Source: Pseudomonadota bacterium (GTDB taxonomy: Bacteria; Desulfobacterota; Desulfobulbia; Desulfobulbales; Desulfurivibrionaceae). From it: DNA of 64,000 bases. The position numbers and the translations under genes were made by a program. Positions 27,707 through 36,937 of this stretch are shown here, in pieces. Numbering within the stretch: the first letter of the stretch is position 1; each line of letters starts with the position of its first letter. The DNA is taken from positions 434,001-498,000 of the forward strand of contig JAHJRQ010000015.1 of assembly GCA_018830485.1 (NCBI GenBank), written 5' to 3'. A model generated the notes under the pieces. That model was given only the letters and a program-made list of their open reading frames with translations. It did not search any database and was not told the DNA's origin.

Positions 27707-28402
27707 ATGACAGAGACCACAAGGTGCCGACAATGCGGAACCTGCTGCCGGAATGGCGGACCAGCCCTCAACCAAGATGATCTTGCGCTTGTCCGCCAGG
27801 GGTATATCCGGCACGATCAGTTGCTCACCATCCGGCAGGGGGAGATGGGACACAACCCGGCCACCGGCAGGCTTGAACCGGTACCGGTGGAGCTGCTCAA
27901 GATCCGGGGCCAGGGGAAGGGGGGTGGCTGGACCTGCCTCTTCTTTGCCGAAGAAAGCAACGGTTGCACCATCTATGCGCACCGCCCCACAACCTGCAGG
28001 ATTCTTGAGTGCTGGCAGCCCGAGGCGCTTTTGGCCACCATCTACCACAACACCCTGCGCCGCGCCGACCTGATCAACGCCAACGACCCGATCCTTGCAG
28101 AGATCGCCCGCCACGAACAGGCCTGCCCTGGCCAGGAATTTACCGGTCTGCTCGCTGACACGAACCAGAATTCCCTTGCCCGGCTCAGCGAAATGGTGCG
28201 CGCCGATCTGGCCATCAGGGGTGAGGTTGCCCAAAAAATCGGGCTTTCGCTGGAGATAGAATTTTTTCTCTTTGGCAGGCCGCTGTTCAAGCAGCTCACA
28301 GGGTCTGGGATAGAATATGTCGAGGAAAACGGGGGGATTCGTTTGCAGAGAGCGACCTCCCCTCGCCCACCTGTGGGAGAGGGGAGTAAAGACATGGCCT
28401 AG
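27707..28402 (+). CDS. YkgJ-family cysteine-cluster protein
   Basis: A 231-residue cytoplasmic protein whose N-terminus CRQCGTCCRNGGPAL and later CLFFAEESNGCTIYAHRPTTCR carry the conserved cysteines of the YkgJ family, thought to bind a zinc ion or Fe-S cluster. The function is unknown. The C-terminal 25 residues run into a low-conservation, proline-rich tail near a GC-rich sequence (CTCCCCTCGCCC), so the true end may have been altered by a repeat. It is convergent with rdgB, 18 bp apart. The 298-bp gap upstream (27409-27706) is AT-rich and holds nothing else I can assign. Confidence 0.78.
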   Translation: MTETTRCRQCGTCCRNGGPALNQDDLALVRQGYIRHDQLLTIRQGEMGHNPATGRLEPVPVELLKIRGQGKGGGWTCLFFAEESNGCTIYAHRPTTCRILECWQPEALLATIYHNTLRRADLINANDPILAEIARHEQACPGQEFTGLLADTNQNSLARLSEMVRADLAIRGEVAQKIGLSLEIEFFLFGRPLFKQLTGSGIEYVEENGGIRLQRATSPRPPVGEGSKDMA

Positions 28403-28420
28403 GGGCGCTCAACCCTTCCC

Positions 28421-29116
28421 TTACTTCACCTCACGCACCATGATCTCTTCGGACCAGTCGTTGTGCTCAAACTGCCCATGGTCCGGCTTGGGCGGCTTTT
28501 CCTCGGTGAGCCGCTGCTTCACCCACTTGAGCACCTGCTCGAATTCGGCTGCCATCTCGGCCATGGCGCGGCCACGGTGGCTCACCTTATTCTTCTCCGC
28601 CATGGTCAGCTCGGCAAAGGTCTTGCCCAGCTCGGGATAAAAGAAAATCGGGTCATAGCCAAAGCCATCCTCGCCCCGGGGCGCGGTGAGCAGCTCCCCT
28701 TCGCAGGTTCCCTCGTAAGTCAGAGCCGGGCCGGAGGGCACGGCGATGGAGATGACGCAGTGGAAGGCGGCCTTGCGGTTGGCCACCCCTTCCATATTCT
28801 TGAGCAGCTTGGCGGTGTTCTCCGCATCGCCGGCATTCACCCCGGCATAGCGGGCCGAATACACCCCCGGCGCCCCATTCAGAGCCTCCACCGCCAGGCC
28901 GGAATCATCGGCAATGCAGGGCAGCCCCAGAACCTTGGCGGTGAAATGCGCCTTTTTGTAGGCATTGTCGTCAAAGGTTTCGCCGTCTTCCACCACTGGG
29001 GGGATGGGGCCGAAATCGGCCAGGCTGCGGATCTCCACCGGAAAATCCTTGAGCAACTCCTTAAACTCCTTGAGCTTTCCCTTGTTTGTCGTGGCCAACA
29101 CCAATATATTGAACAT
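28421..29116 (-). CDS. rdgB: XTP/dITP diphosphatase
   Basis: A RdgB/HAM1 house-cleaning enzyme that hydrolyses non-canonical purine triphosphates (XTP, dITP) to the monophosphate. Conserved blocks are VLATTNKGKLKEFKELL (start), DGETFDDNAYKKA, ADDSGLAVEALNGAPGVYSARY, GYDPIF and SHRGRA. At 231 residues it has about 30 more than usual, all in a polar C-terminal tail after QRL (EEKPPKPDHGQ...). A strong AAGGAG site lies ahead of ATG 29116. Confidence 0.95.
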   Translation of the reverse strand: MFNILVLATTNKGKLKEFKELLKDFPVEIRSLADFGPIPPVVEDGETFDDNAYKKAHFTAKVLGLPCIADDSGLAVEALNGAPGVYSARYAGVNAGDAENTAKLLKNMEGVANRKAAFHCVISIAVPSGPALTYEGTCEGELLTAPRGEDGFGYDPIFFYPELGKTFAELTMAEKNKVSHRGRAMAEMAAEFEQVLKWVKQRLTEEKPPKPDHGQFEHNDWSEEIMVREVK

Positions 29117-29201
29117 GATTTTTTCTCCTTTCTGTCGCCGCTTGCGCTGCTGCCGCCGGCGTTGCCGCCGTTACCATTGCTCAGGCTAAAATGATCATTT
29201 T

Positions 29202-29215
29202 TTGACCCAAGTCAA
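29202..29215. promoter_or_regulatory. CRP/FNR-like palindrome TTGAC-N4-GTCAA
   Basis: TTGAC-CCAA-GTCAA is a perfect 5-4-5 inverted repeat in the divergent gap between rdgB and the HPP gene, about 90 bp from each start. It matches 7537-7550. An FNR/CRP-type regulator is the likely binder. Confidence 0.45.
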
Positions 29216-29304
29216 GGCTCATCTCTCGTTTTCCTGTATCATAACACGCAATCGCCTCTTCCTCCGGCGGCCCCGGACAACCTTCAACCAAGCAGGAAAC
29301 GCCC

Positions 29305-29847
29305 ATGAACACGATGGAATATTTCAAAAAAATGCAAGGCGGAGGCGCCAGTCCGCCACGGGTCGGCCTGGAAGAGGTTTTCTGGTCCTGGCTCGGAGCC
29401 TTTTTGGGCATCGCCGCCGTGGCCCTGCTCCACTGCCGGATTGTCTCCGGCAGCGGGCTTGTCATGCTGATCGGCTCCTTCGGCGCTTCCGCCGTATTGA
29501 TATACGGGGCCGTCGCCAGCCCGCTTGCCCAGCCGCGCAATCTGCTGGGGGGGCATCTCATCTCGGGGCTGATCGGGGTGGCCAGCTACCAGCTTATCCC
29601 CGACCTGTGGCTGGCCTCGGCCGTTGCCGTGGCCACGGCCATCGCCGCCATGCATCTCAGCAAAACCCTGCATCCGCCCGGGGGCGCCACCGCCCTCATC
29701 GCCGTGATCGGCGGAGCCGACATCCACAATCTGGGCTATCTCTACGCCCTGGTCCCCGCGGCAAGCGGGGCCTTGCTCATGCTGTTCATCGCCCTGCTGG
29801 TGAACAATATTCCGAAAAGCAGAAAGTACCCTGCCTTCTGGTGGTGA
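29305..29847 (+). CDS. HPP-family membrane protein
   Basis: A 180-residue inner-membrane protein with about four hydrophobic segments. It has the family's HPP signature in KTLHPPGGATAL plus QPRNLLGGH. HPP proteins have been linked to nitrite transport in chloroplasts and cyanobacteria. Here the nearby FNR-like palindrome, and a matching one upstream of a NIT-type (nitrate/nitrite) chemoreceptor, make a nitrogen-oxide link attractive but unproven. The first ATG has an AGGA site. Confidence 0.82.
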   Translation: MNTMEYFKKMQGGGASPPRVGLEEVFWSWLGAFLGIAAVALLHCRIVSGSGLVMLIGSFGASAVLIYGAVASPLAQPRNLLGGHLISGLIGVASYQLIPDLWLASAVAVATAIAAMHLSKTLHPPGGATALIAVIGGADIHNLGYLYALVPAASGALLMLFIALLVNNIPKSRKYPAFWW

Positions 29848-29874
29848 TGCGGCCCCGGAAAGAGTGCGGCGGAA

Positions 29875-31923
29875 TTACCGCTCTTCCCCTTGTGGGGCCA
29901 CGGCATCACCGCTCCCGCCGTTGCGCACGGTCAGCCAGGGCGGCACCGGGCAGTTGAGCGTCTCGGCCATGGCGCGGAACAGCTCCGCCTCGCGGATGGT
30001 GATCTTTTCGTCGTAGGTCATGCAATCCAGGGCCGCGGCAAGAACCAGGCGTTTGGTCTCGATCCCGCCCTTGGCAAGAATTTTCAAGGCGTTGTTGAAC
30101 CCCTTGAACGAACATTCCGAAGCGGGCCGGTAGCCAAACAGCTTCATCTCCTTGCCGAAAAGCCGGACCGCCTGCATCAGCGACTTTCTGGCCAGATCCT
30201 CGTCCCCATGCCCCAGCCGGGACATAAGCGAAAGCACACAGGAGATCTCGTCCTGCATCTGGGCAAGAGACCGCGCCGGGAGCACGGAGGCTGGCTGCGG
30301 GTGGAAGTGCGGCTCCAGATGCCGAAGCAGCACATGGTGCAATGCGTATTCGAACAGGCCGATCCGGCCATCAACCTGCATGAGCCGGTCAACGGTTCGC
30401 TTGAACGCCCCATACTGGTCCGGGGAAAGGCTTTTCAAGGCCGGCATGGCCAGATCCACCAAGGGCAGCCGTATCTCCGCAAGAAGCCCATCCAGGGCGG
30501 GCAGGAGATGCATAAGCTCCTGACGCGCCTCCGGGTCCGCCTCTTTTTCCAAAACCGCAAGCTGTTGTGCCCGGATATCCTTGCCAGGGTCAAGGAGAAG
30601 GCCGTACACCACCGCCCTGGCCCCAAAACCGTTCCTGGCCGCAGCACGGACCGGAGAGGGGATGCTGTCGAGCATCTCCCTGGCCAGACGCAGATGCTCC
30701 CCGTGCGGAGCGGCGAACGCCTCTTTCAGGGGACGGCCCGCGGCCAGGGAATGGATGAAAACATGGCGTCCCTCTCCGGAGGCTGGAACTTCGCCCGGCA
30801 CACCGCCAAGCTGCCCGGCGGGCGCTGCATGCATCACGGCCTCTTCCTCGGGGATCGGGGCCGGGATGACCCGCGCCGGAAAATCCCCCCGGAATTCCGG
30901 GTCAAGCCGCCGGATTCTGGCCAACAGGGGCGGGTGGGTGGAAAAAATATTGAAGCGGCTTTCGCTGAGGCCATTGCCGAAAAACATGTGGCTGATCTCC
31001 GAGGCATGCGCGTCACGGATTTTCGAACCGGCAGTCAAGCCGCCGATCTTTTTGAGCGCTCCGGCAAGGCCCAGGGGATTTCTGGTAAACTGCACCGCCG
31101 CCGCATCCGCCAGGAATTCCCGCTGCCTGGCCACCGCGCTTTTGATCAGCCTGGCGACAAACACCCCGGTGTAGCCCAGGACAACCAGGACAAGCCCGAT
31201 CACTATCGAATGCAGACCGCCGGTACCATCACCCTTTCGCGAGCTGCGCTCCCCCACGCGATCCGTGGAAAATGCGCTTTTGAGCAGAATCTCGCCCAAC
31301 AGCCCGATGACCAAAATGCCGTGCAGGAGCCCCTGGAGCCGGAGATTGATCGCCATATCGCCGTAGAGGATGTGGCTGAACTCATGGGCGATCACCCCCT
31401 GCAATTCTTCCCGGGTGAGATACTGCACCGCCCCTCTGGTGACGCCGATCACCGTGTCCTCTTGGGAAAACCCGGCGGCAAAAGCGTTGATCCCGGATTC
31501 CCGGTCGAGCAGATAGACCGTCGGCACCGTAATCCCCGAGGCGATGGCCATCTCCTCGATGATGTTCAGCAAGCGGCGTTCGTGAAAATCGTTGGTATCG
31601 GGGTAGACGACCCGCCCGCCCAGGAGCTGGGCGATGAGGCTGCCGCCGCCGCTGCGCAGCCGCATGTACTTGTAGACGGTGCCGACAAGGATCAGGGCCA
31701 GAACCACCATGGCTATTTTGCCCATGACGGCAAGATCCCACTGGCTGGGGGAGAGATTGAAGGGAGTCACCGAGACATAGAGGCGGGACGGATTGAAGGT
31801 GGTGAGCAGATAAAGAAAGACCGTAACCAGTCCCACGACCAGGGACACCGCCACGGCAAAATACACAACCAGCCGGAAGGTGTTCCGCCGGGCCGCGTGC
31901 TGCTGTTCAAAAAAATCCCGCAT
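29875..31923 (-). CDS. M48-family membrane metalloprotease
   Basis: A 682-residue protein, much longer than HtpX (about 290). It has two N-terminal TM helices (about 19-41 and 68-86), then the M48 zinc site HEFSH (about 180) in GVIAHEFSHILYGD, then two more hydrophobic stretches and the downstream zinc glutamate region (REFLADAAAVQFTR). The last 320 residues form a helical cytoplasmic domain with no motif I recognise, also seen in M48 proteins encoded beside LemA. It follows lemA by 18 bp on the same transcript. The role is probably membrane-protein quality control; the substrate is unknown. Confidence 0.87.
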   Translation of the reverse strand: MRDFFEQQHAARRNTFRLVVYFAVAVSLVVGLVTVFLYLLTTFNPSRLYVSVTPFNLSPSQWDLAVMGKIAMVVLALILVGTVYKYMRLRSGGGSLIAQLLGGRVVYPDTNDFHERRLLNIIEEMAIASGITVPTVYLLDRESGINAFAAGFSQEDTVIGVTRGAVQYLTREELQGVIAHEFSHILYGDMAINLRLQGLLHGILVIGLLGEILLKSAFSTDRVGERSSRKGDGTGGLHSIVIGLVLVVLGYTGVFVARLIKSAVARQREFLADAAAVQFTRNPLGLAGALKKIGGLTAGSKIRDAHASEISHMFFGNGLSESRFNIFSTHPPLLARIRRLDPEFRGDFPARVIPAPIPEEEAVMHAAPAGQLGGVPGEVPASGEGRHVFIHSLAAGRPLKEAFAAPHGEHLRLAREMLDSIPSPVRAAARNGFGARAVVYGLLLDPGKDIRAQQLAVLEKEADPEARQELMHLLPALDGLLAEIRLPLVDLAMPALKSLSPDQYGAFKRTVDRLMQVDGRIGLFEYALHHVLLRHLEPHFHPQPASVLPARSLAQMQDEISCVLSLMSRLGHGDEDLARKSLMQAVRLFGKEMKLFGYRPASECSFKGFNNALKILAKGGIETKRLVLAAALDCMTYDEKITIREAELFRAMAETLNCPVPPWLTVRNGGSGDAVAPQGEER

Positions 31924-31941
31924 CGTTGCTCACCGGGATGT

Positions 31942-32541
31942 TCAAAAAGCGACCTTGGGCGCCTCGCGCTCCTGTGCATCCTCAAGCTCCAGGAACTGCG
32001 CGGGCTGAAACCCGAAGATCCCGGCAAAAAGCACGGCGGGGAAAAGCTCGCGCCCGGTGTTGTAGGTCATGACCGCGTCGTTGAAGGCCTGGCGGGCAAA
32101 GGCGATCCGGTTCTCCGTGGAACTCAGCTCCTCGCTCAACTGCATCATGTTCTGGTTGGCCTTGAGATCGGGATAGTTTTCCACTAGGGCGAAGAGCCGG
32201 CCCAGGGTGGCGGACAAAACGCCCTCGGCCGCGATCATCCCCTGGATGGCCGCGGCGTTGCCCGGGTCGGCGGCAGCCTGCTTCTCCGCGCCCGAGGCCT
32301 GATTGCGGGCGGCAATGACCGCCTCCAGGGTTTCCCGTTCGTGGGTGAGGTACTCCTTGGCCACGGCCACCAGATTGGGGATGAGATCGTAGCGCCGCTT
32401 CAACTGCACATCGATCTGGGCAAAGCTGTTTTTGAAGCGGTTGCGCAGCCCCACCAGCCGGTTGTAGATCCCGGCCACCCAGACAATCATCACCACCAGC
32501 ACCGCTAAAAAGACAATTCCCCCCAGGCTCAGACCAGCCAT
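31942..32541 (-). CDS. lemA: LemA family protein
   Basis: A 199-residue protein with an N-terminal TM helix (about 7-25) and a long coiled helical domain: YNRLVGLRNRFKNSFAQIDVQLKRRYDLIPNLV is the family hallmark. LemA proteins are membrane-anchored and of unknown biochemical role. They are repeatedly paired with M48 proteases, as here. The ATG at 32541 has an AGGAGG site. Confidence 0.92.
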   Translation of the reverse strand: MAGLSLGGIVFLAVLVVMIVWVAGIYNRLVGLRNRFKNSFAQIDVQLKRRYDLIPNLVAVAKEYLTHERETLEAVIAARNQASGAEKQAAADPGNAAAIQGMIAAEGVLSATLGRLFALVENYPDLKANQNMMQLSEELSSTENRIAFARQAFNDAVMTYNTGRELFPAVLFAGIFGFQPAQFLELEDAQEREAPKVAF

Positions 32542-32605
32542 CGCGTCCTCCTTTCTTCTTGCGTGATACCAACCGTCACATCAGCACTGTTATGGGCACA
32601 CTGTT

Positions 32606-33907
32606 CTAAAACCAGAAATTGCAGACGGTCACCGCGGCGATGAGTCCCACGGTTTCGCCGCAGAGCGCAGCGGGCAGGGCGTGGCGGGTGCGCCGGATGC
32701 CGATGGCTCCGAAGTACACGGCCAGCACATAGAGGGTGGTTTCGCTGGAGCCCTGGATCACCGAAACCATGGCGGCAACGAGGCTGTCCGGCGACTGTTG
32801 GACGATCTCGCTCATGAAGGCGAAGGAGCCGCTGCCGGAAAGGGGGCGCAAAAGCCCCATGGCCAGGGCTTCGGCCGGCATGCCCACCGCGGAGGTAAGG
32901 GGCGAGAGGACGGCTACCAGGATATCCATGGCCCCGCTGGCCCGGAACATGCCGATGGCGACAAAGATCGCCACCATGAAGGGGATGATGCGCATGGCGG
33001 TGGTAAACCCTTCCTTGGCCCCGTCGGTGAGGGTTTCATAGATCCGCACCCCCCGCAGATAGCCGAAGATGAGCAAGCCGGAGATCAGGGCCGGAATCAG
33101 CCAGCTCGACAGGCTGTTGAGGCCGGCGGCGGAAAAGGCCAACGCCGCATCGGCGCTGCTCAATTGATACACCGCTCCTCCGGCAAAGGCGGCAACCAGC
33201 AACCAGACGAACCATTTCCCTGCCGCGCCGGGCGGATACAGCTCCGGCTCACCGGAGGCCTCTGCCTCAATTGCCGCTGTCTCCTGGGTGGCCTGCACAG
33301 GCAACTCCGCCGCCCCATTGCTGCGGGCCAGCATCTTGGCCGCCACGATGGCCGCGATGGTGGAACAGGTGGTGGCGATGAGCGAAGGGATGAAGATGGC
33401 GGCCGGGCTCGCTGCGCCGGCGGCGGCCCGGATGGTGATCACCCCCAGGGGCAGCAGGGTGACGCTGGAGGTGTTGATCGCCAGGAAGAGGCACATGGCG
33501 TTGGTGGCCGTGCCCTTTTCCGGGGCGAGCTTCTCCAGCTCCTGCATGGCCTTGATCCCCATGGGCGTTGCCGCGTTGCCCAAGCCCAGGGCATTGGCCG
33601 CCATGTTCATGATCATGGCGCTCATGGCCGGATGGTCGTGGGGCACGTCGGGAAACAGCCGGACCATCAGGGGCCGCACCTTGCGGGCCACGATGCGCAT
33701 CAGCCCCCCGGCCTCGGCCACCTTCATGATCCCCAGCCAGAGGGCCATGGGCCCGATCAGGCCGATGGCCAGGACCACCGCGTCCTTGGCCGACTCGAAG
33801 GAGGCCTTGGTGAGGGCGTCCATCCGGTTGGTATAGGCGGCGGTCACCGTGGCCAGCACAACCATGGACAGCCAGATAATATTGATAACCGAAGCTTTTT
33901 GTTTCAT
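32606..33907 (-). CDS. nucleoside-recognition domain protein (SpmA/SpmB-type fusion)
   Basis: A 433-residue inner-membrane protein made of two related Gate-type halves. The N-terminal half has ALGLGNAATPMGIKAMQELE and NTSSVTLLPLGVITIRAA, as in SpmA. The C-terminal half has GAKEGFTTAMRIIPFMVAIFVAIG and RPLSGSGSFAFMSEI, as in SpmB. In Bacillus these are separate spore-maturation proteins, but the fused form is common in non-sporulating Gram-negatives and may carry nucleosides or other small solutes. ATG 33907 (MKQKASVIN) has a GGGGAAGG site. Confidence 0.87.
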   Translation of the reverse strand: MKQKASVINIIWLSMVVLATVTAAYTNRMDALTKASFESAKDAVVLAIGLIGPMALWLGIMKVAEAGGLMRIVARKVRPLMVRLFPDVPHDHPAMSAMIMNMAANALGLGNAATPMGIKAMQELEKLAPEKGTATNAMCLFLAINTSSVTLLPLGVITIRAAAGAASPAAIFIPSLIATTCSTIAAIVAAKMLARSNGAAELPVQATQETAAIEAEASGEPELYPPGAAGKWFVWLLVAAFAGGAVYQLSSADAALAFSAAGLNSLSSWLIPALISGLLIFGYLRGVRIYETLTDGAKEGFTTAMRIIPFMVAIFVAIGMFRASGAMDILVAVLSPLTSAVGMPAEALAMGLLRPLSGSGSFAFMSEIVQQSPDSLVAAMVSVIQGSSETTLYVLAVYFGAIGIRRTRHALPAALCGETVGLIAAVTVCNFWF

Positions 33908-34169
33908 GCCTTCCCCTGTCTGCCCTGGATTAAAAAAGAGCACCCCAAGGTAATCAAAACCCGGGCCAAAAAGCCAGGCTTTATTTTTCCATTTTCACAC
34001 AGCTTCTGATACACTTATGGGCATACGGCTGTCGATGCGTATCTTTCCATGGGCGCGATCGACGCTCCCGCTTGCAGGGACAACGGGAAAAGAGTAAAAT
34101 TGTCACTCCATTCTCAAAACATGGTCGCACCTTCCCTCTGCCGCAGGGCACAACACATGAGGCGCAACG

Positions 34170-36245
34170 ATGCCAGGCATCCGCTTATTCCACGGAAAAA
34201 AACGGCTCCTTTCCCGCAAGGCAACCACCCTTGCGGCAATCTCCATGCTCATTGCCGGCAGTCAGCCCTGCTGGGCGGCCCGCCCCAATATCACCGCGCT
34301 TTCCCTTGAAGAGCTGCTTGCCGTGGAAATCACCTCGGTTTCCAAAAAAACCGAAAAGGCCAGCGAGGCTGCGGCCGCTGTTTTTGTGGTCAGCCAGGAA
34401 GACATAAAGCGCTCCGGCGCCACCAGCATCCCGGAAATCCTGCGCATGGTGCCCGGTCTCCAGGTGGCGCGGATAGACGCCAACAAATGGGCCGTCACCA
34501 GCCGGGGGTTCAATGCCTTTTCCGCCAACAAACTGTTGGTGCTCATGGATGGCCGCACCGTGTACAACCCGCTTTTTTCCGGAGTTCTGTGGAACGCCCA
34601 GGACACCGTTCTTGAAGATATAGAACGGATCGAGGTGATCCGGGGGCCGGGGGCCAGCCTGTGGGGGGCCAACGCGGTCAACGGCGTCATCAACATTATC
34701 ACCAAACACTCGGCGGACACCCGGGGCACCCTGCTCACCGCGGGAACCGGCAGCGAGGAAAAAGGGTTCGGCGCCGCCCGGTATGGCGGCACAATCAATG
34801 ACCACACCACCTATCGGGTGTACGGAAAAAATTTCTACCGCGACGATCTGGCCTTTGCCGACGGCACCAAGGCCGATGACGACTGGTACCAGTGGCGCGG
34901 CGGCTTCCGGGTGGACGGCGAAGCGCCCGAGTCCCCGTACTCGTTCACCATCCAGGGGGACGCGTATAACGGCAATGCGGACGCCACAACGAACATTCCC
35001 GCCACAAACCCGCCCTACACAACCAACATCAGCAACCCCAGCAACATACGGGGCGGAGATCTCCTGACCCGGCTGACCAGAAAAGGGAAAGACAATTCGG
35101 AAATGACCCTCCAGGCCTATTATGATCTGGCCAGAAGCAACGACCGGCTGCTGGGCGACGAGCGGCGCACGGCTGATCTCGAGTTCCAGCACCGTTTTCA
35201 CGCCACCACGAAACAGGAGCTTACCTGGGGGTTGGGCTACCGTTATACCCGCGACTCCTTGGAAAACAGCCAAACCTTCTCCTTTGCTCCGGCCAGTCGA
35301 ACCGATATGCTGTTCAGCGGTTTTGTCCAGGACGAAATCACCCTGGTCGACGATCTGCTCCGCCTCACCCTGGGCTCCAAGTTCGAGCACAACGACTTCA
35401 CCGGCTATGAGGTCCAACCCAACGGCAGGTTGCTCTATACCCCGCACAAGCATCATACCTTCTGGGGTGCGGTGAGCCAGGCGGTGCGGACCCCCTCCCA
35501 GGCCGACCACGATATCCGCATCAGCAGCGCCATTGCTCCGAATGCGGCGCTTCCGGCCCCCATTTCCCTGCTTCCCCCTGGATTGGCGGAGATTGTCATT
35601 AACGGCAATGAGGATTTCAAATCCGAAAAACTCATTGCCTACGAAATCGGCTACCGAACCCAGATCCATGACGCGCTTGCCTTCGACCTGACCGCTTTTC
35701 TCAACGACTACAGCCGATTGCGGACAACCCCTGCCTCGGCAAACTTTATTACCGCGAACAACAGCGGCGACCCGGCCTTGTTCTATCAGCTCAATTATGA
35801 GGCCGGCAACACCATGGAAGGCAACACTTACGGCTTCGAGCTGGTGGCCGACGCCAAGCCCCTGGACTGGTGGCGGCTGCAATTGGCCTACACCTTCCTG
35901 CGCCTGGACCTGCAGGAGACAGGCCGGGGTCTTTTTGCCAGCGAGGATGCCGAAGGGGAAAGCCCCCGCAACCAGATTTCGCTGCGGTCCATGATGAACC
36001 TCCGCGCCGACATCACCCTGGACACCTGGCTGCGCTATGTGGACAACCTGCCGACCTACGGCATCGACAATTATGTCGCGCTGGACGCCCGGGTCGCCTG
36101 GCAGGTCAACCCCATGGTCGAACTCTCCCTGGTGGGCCGGAACCTGCTGGATGACGCCCAACCCGAATTCGGTTATTTGTTCATCAACACCATTCCTTCG
36201 GAAATTGAGCGCAGCGTCTATGCGCAAGCACGCATGACCTTCTAG
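34170..36245 (+). CDS. TonB-dependent outer-membrane receptor
   Basis: A 691-residue receptor. A signal peptide (about 1-36, ending CWA) precedes a TonB-box-like SLEELLAVEITSVSKK segment, then the plug domain (AAVFVVSQEDIKRSGATSIPEILRMVPG, VIRGPGASLWGANAVNGVINI), then a 22-strand-type barrel ending with terminal Phe (QARMTF). The substrate is unknown; no cobalamin riboswitch or Fur box was found in the 262-bp gap upstream (33908-34169), which shows nothing else. It is followed at once by yfiR and a hybrid kinase gene, so the receptor may be part of a sensing module rather than a nutrient-uptake set. Confidence 0.92.
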   Translation: MPGIRLFHGKKRLLSRKATTLAAISMLIAGSQPCWAARPNITALSLEELLAVEITSVSKKTEKASEAAAAVFVVSQEDIKRSGATSIPEILRMVPGLQVARIDANKWAVTSRGFNAFSANKLLVLMDGRTVYNPLFSGVLWNAQDTVLEDIERIEVIRGPGASLWGANAVNGVINIITKHSADTRGTLLTAGTGSEEKGFGAARYGGTINDHTTYRVYGKNFYRDDLAFADGTKADDDWYQWRGGFRVDGEAPESPYSFTIQGDAYNGNADATTNIPATNPPYTTNISNPSNIRGGDLLTRLTRKGKDNSEMTLQAYYDLARSNDRLLGDERRTADLEFQHRFHATTKQELTWGLGYRYTRDSLENSQTFSFAPASRTDMLFSGFVQDEITLVDDLLRLTLGSKFEHNDFTGYEVQPNGRLLYTPHKHHTFWGAVSQAVRTPSQADHDIRISSAIAPNAALPAPISLLPPGLAEIVINGNEDFKSEKLIAYEIGYRTQIHDALAFDLTAFLNDYSRLRTTPASANFITANNSGDPALFYQLNYEAGNTMEGNTYGFELVADAKPLDWWRLQLAYTFLRLDLQETGRGLFASEDAEGESPRNQISLRSMMNLRADITLDTWLRYVDNLPTYGIDNYVALDARVAWQVNPMVELSLVGRNLLDDAQPEFGYLFINTIPSEIERSVYAQARMTF

Positions 36246-36256
36246 GTTAGGAAACC

Positions 36257-36937
36257 ATGGCGTCGAACCCTTCACAGCCCAAGACGATCCCGGCCGGCAA
36301 GCGGTTCTTCGCGGTGTTCGCGCTCCTGTTTTTCCTGTGCCTGCCGTTTGGCGGGGCACACGGGGCGGGCTACGAAGAGTATGAGCTCAAGGCCGGCTTT
36401 CTTTACAATTTCTTCAACTTCATCAAGTGGCCGGACCGCTCTTTTGATTCCCCGAAAAGCCCGTATGTTTTGGTGATTGTCGGCAGCGGAGAGAAAAACC
36501 GCACCATTGAACATGCCCTGCACAACAGCACCGTCGGCGCGCGGCCTATGAAGATAATCACGACCAGCTCCGTCGCGGATCTTGACAAGGCGCACATGGT
36601 TTTTTTCCTGGAATCCTATAACAGTCCCGACCTGCCCAAGGTGCTGGCACAGCTCAAGGGAAAACCGGTGATAACCGTGGGCGAGGAGAAAAATTTCATC
36701 GCCCTGGGCGGCGACATCAATTTTGTGCAAAAGGGCGCCAAGATCAAGTTCCAGATCAATCCGGCCTCAACGGAAAAAGCCGAGCTTAAAATCAGTTCGC
36801 GGCTGCTCATGCTTGCCGTTGGCCCGGAGCAGTCGGCAATAGATTACGACAGACCCCTCCGCGCCACCTCCCCCAGCACCATCACCTCGCACCTGCGCCT
36901 GAATCAGGAAAAAGCAAGGGACCATGGAATACTTTAA
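36257..36937 (+). CDS. YfiR-family periplasmic protein (DUF4154)
   Basis: A 226-residue exported protein: an N-terminal signal (about 15-37) and then [19 protein letters not shown], the YfiR hallmark. In Pseudomonas, YfiR is a periplasmic repressor of the CHASE8-containing diguanylate cyclase YfiN. Here the partner gene, which overlaps by 14 bp, encodes a hybrid histidine kinase with a CHASE8-like sensor, so YfiR probably inhibits or tunes that kinase. Family members rely on cysteines for redox control, but none is obvious in the mature part. Confidence 0.87.
   Translation: MASNPSQPKTIPAGKRFFAVFALLFFLCLPFGGAHGAGYEEYELKAGFLYNFFNFIKWPDRSFDSPKSPYVLVIVGSGEKNRTIEHALHNSTVGARPMKIITTSSVADLDKAHMVFFLESYNSPDLPKVLAQLKGKPVITVGEEKNFIALGGDINFVQKGAKIKFQINPASTEKAELKISSRLLMLAVGPEQSAIDYDRPLRATSPSTITSHLRLNQEKARDHGIL

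Noticed and set aside
33908-34169. Riboswitch (cobalamin or c-di-GMP) upstream of the TonB receptor
   Set aside because: No conserved core sequences of those riboswitches are visible in the 262-bp gap.
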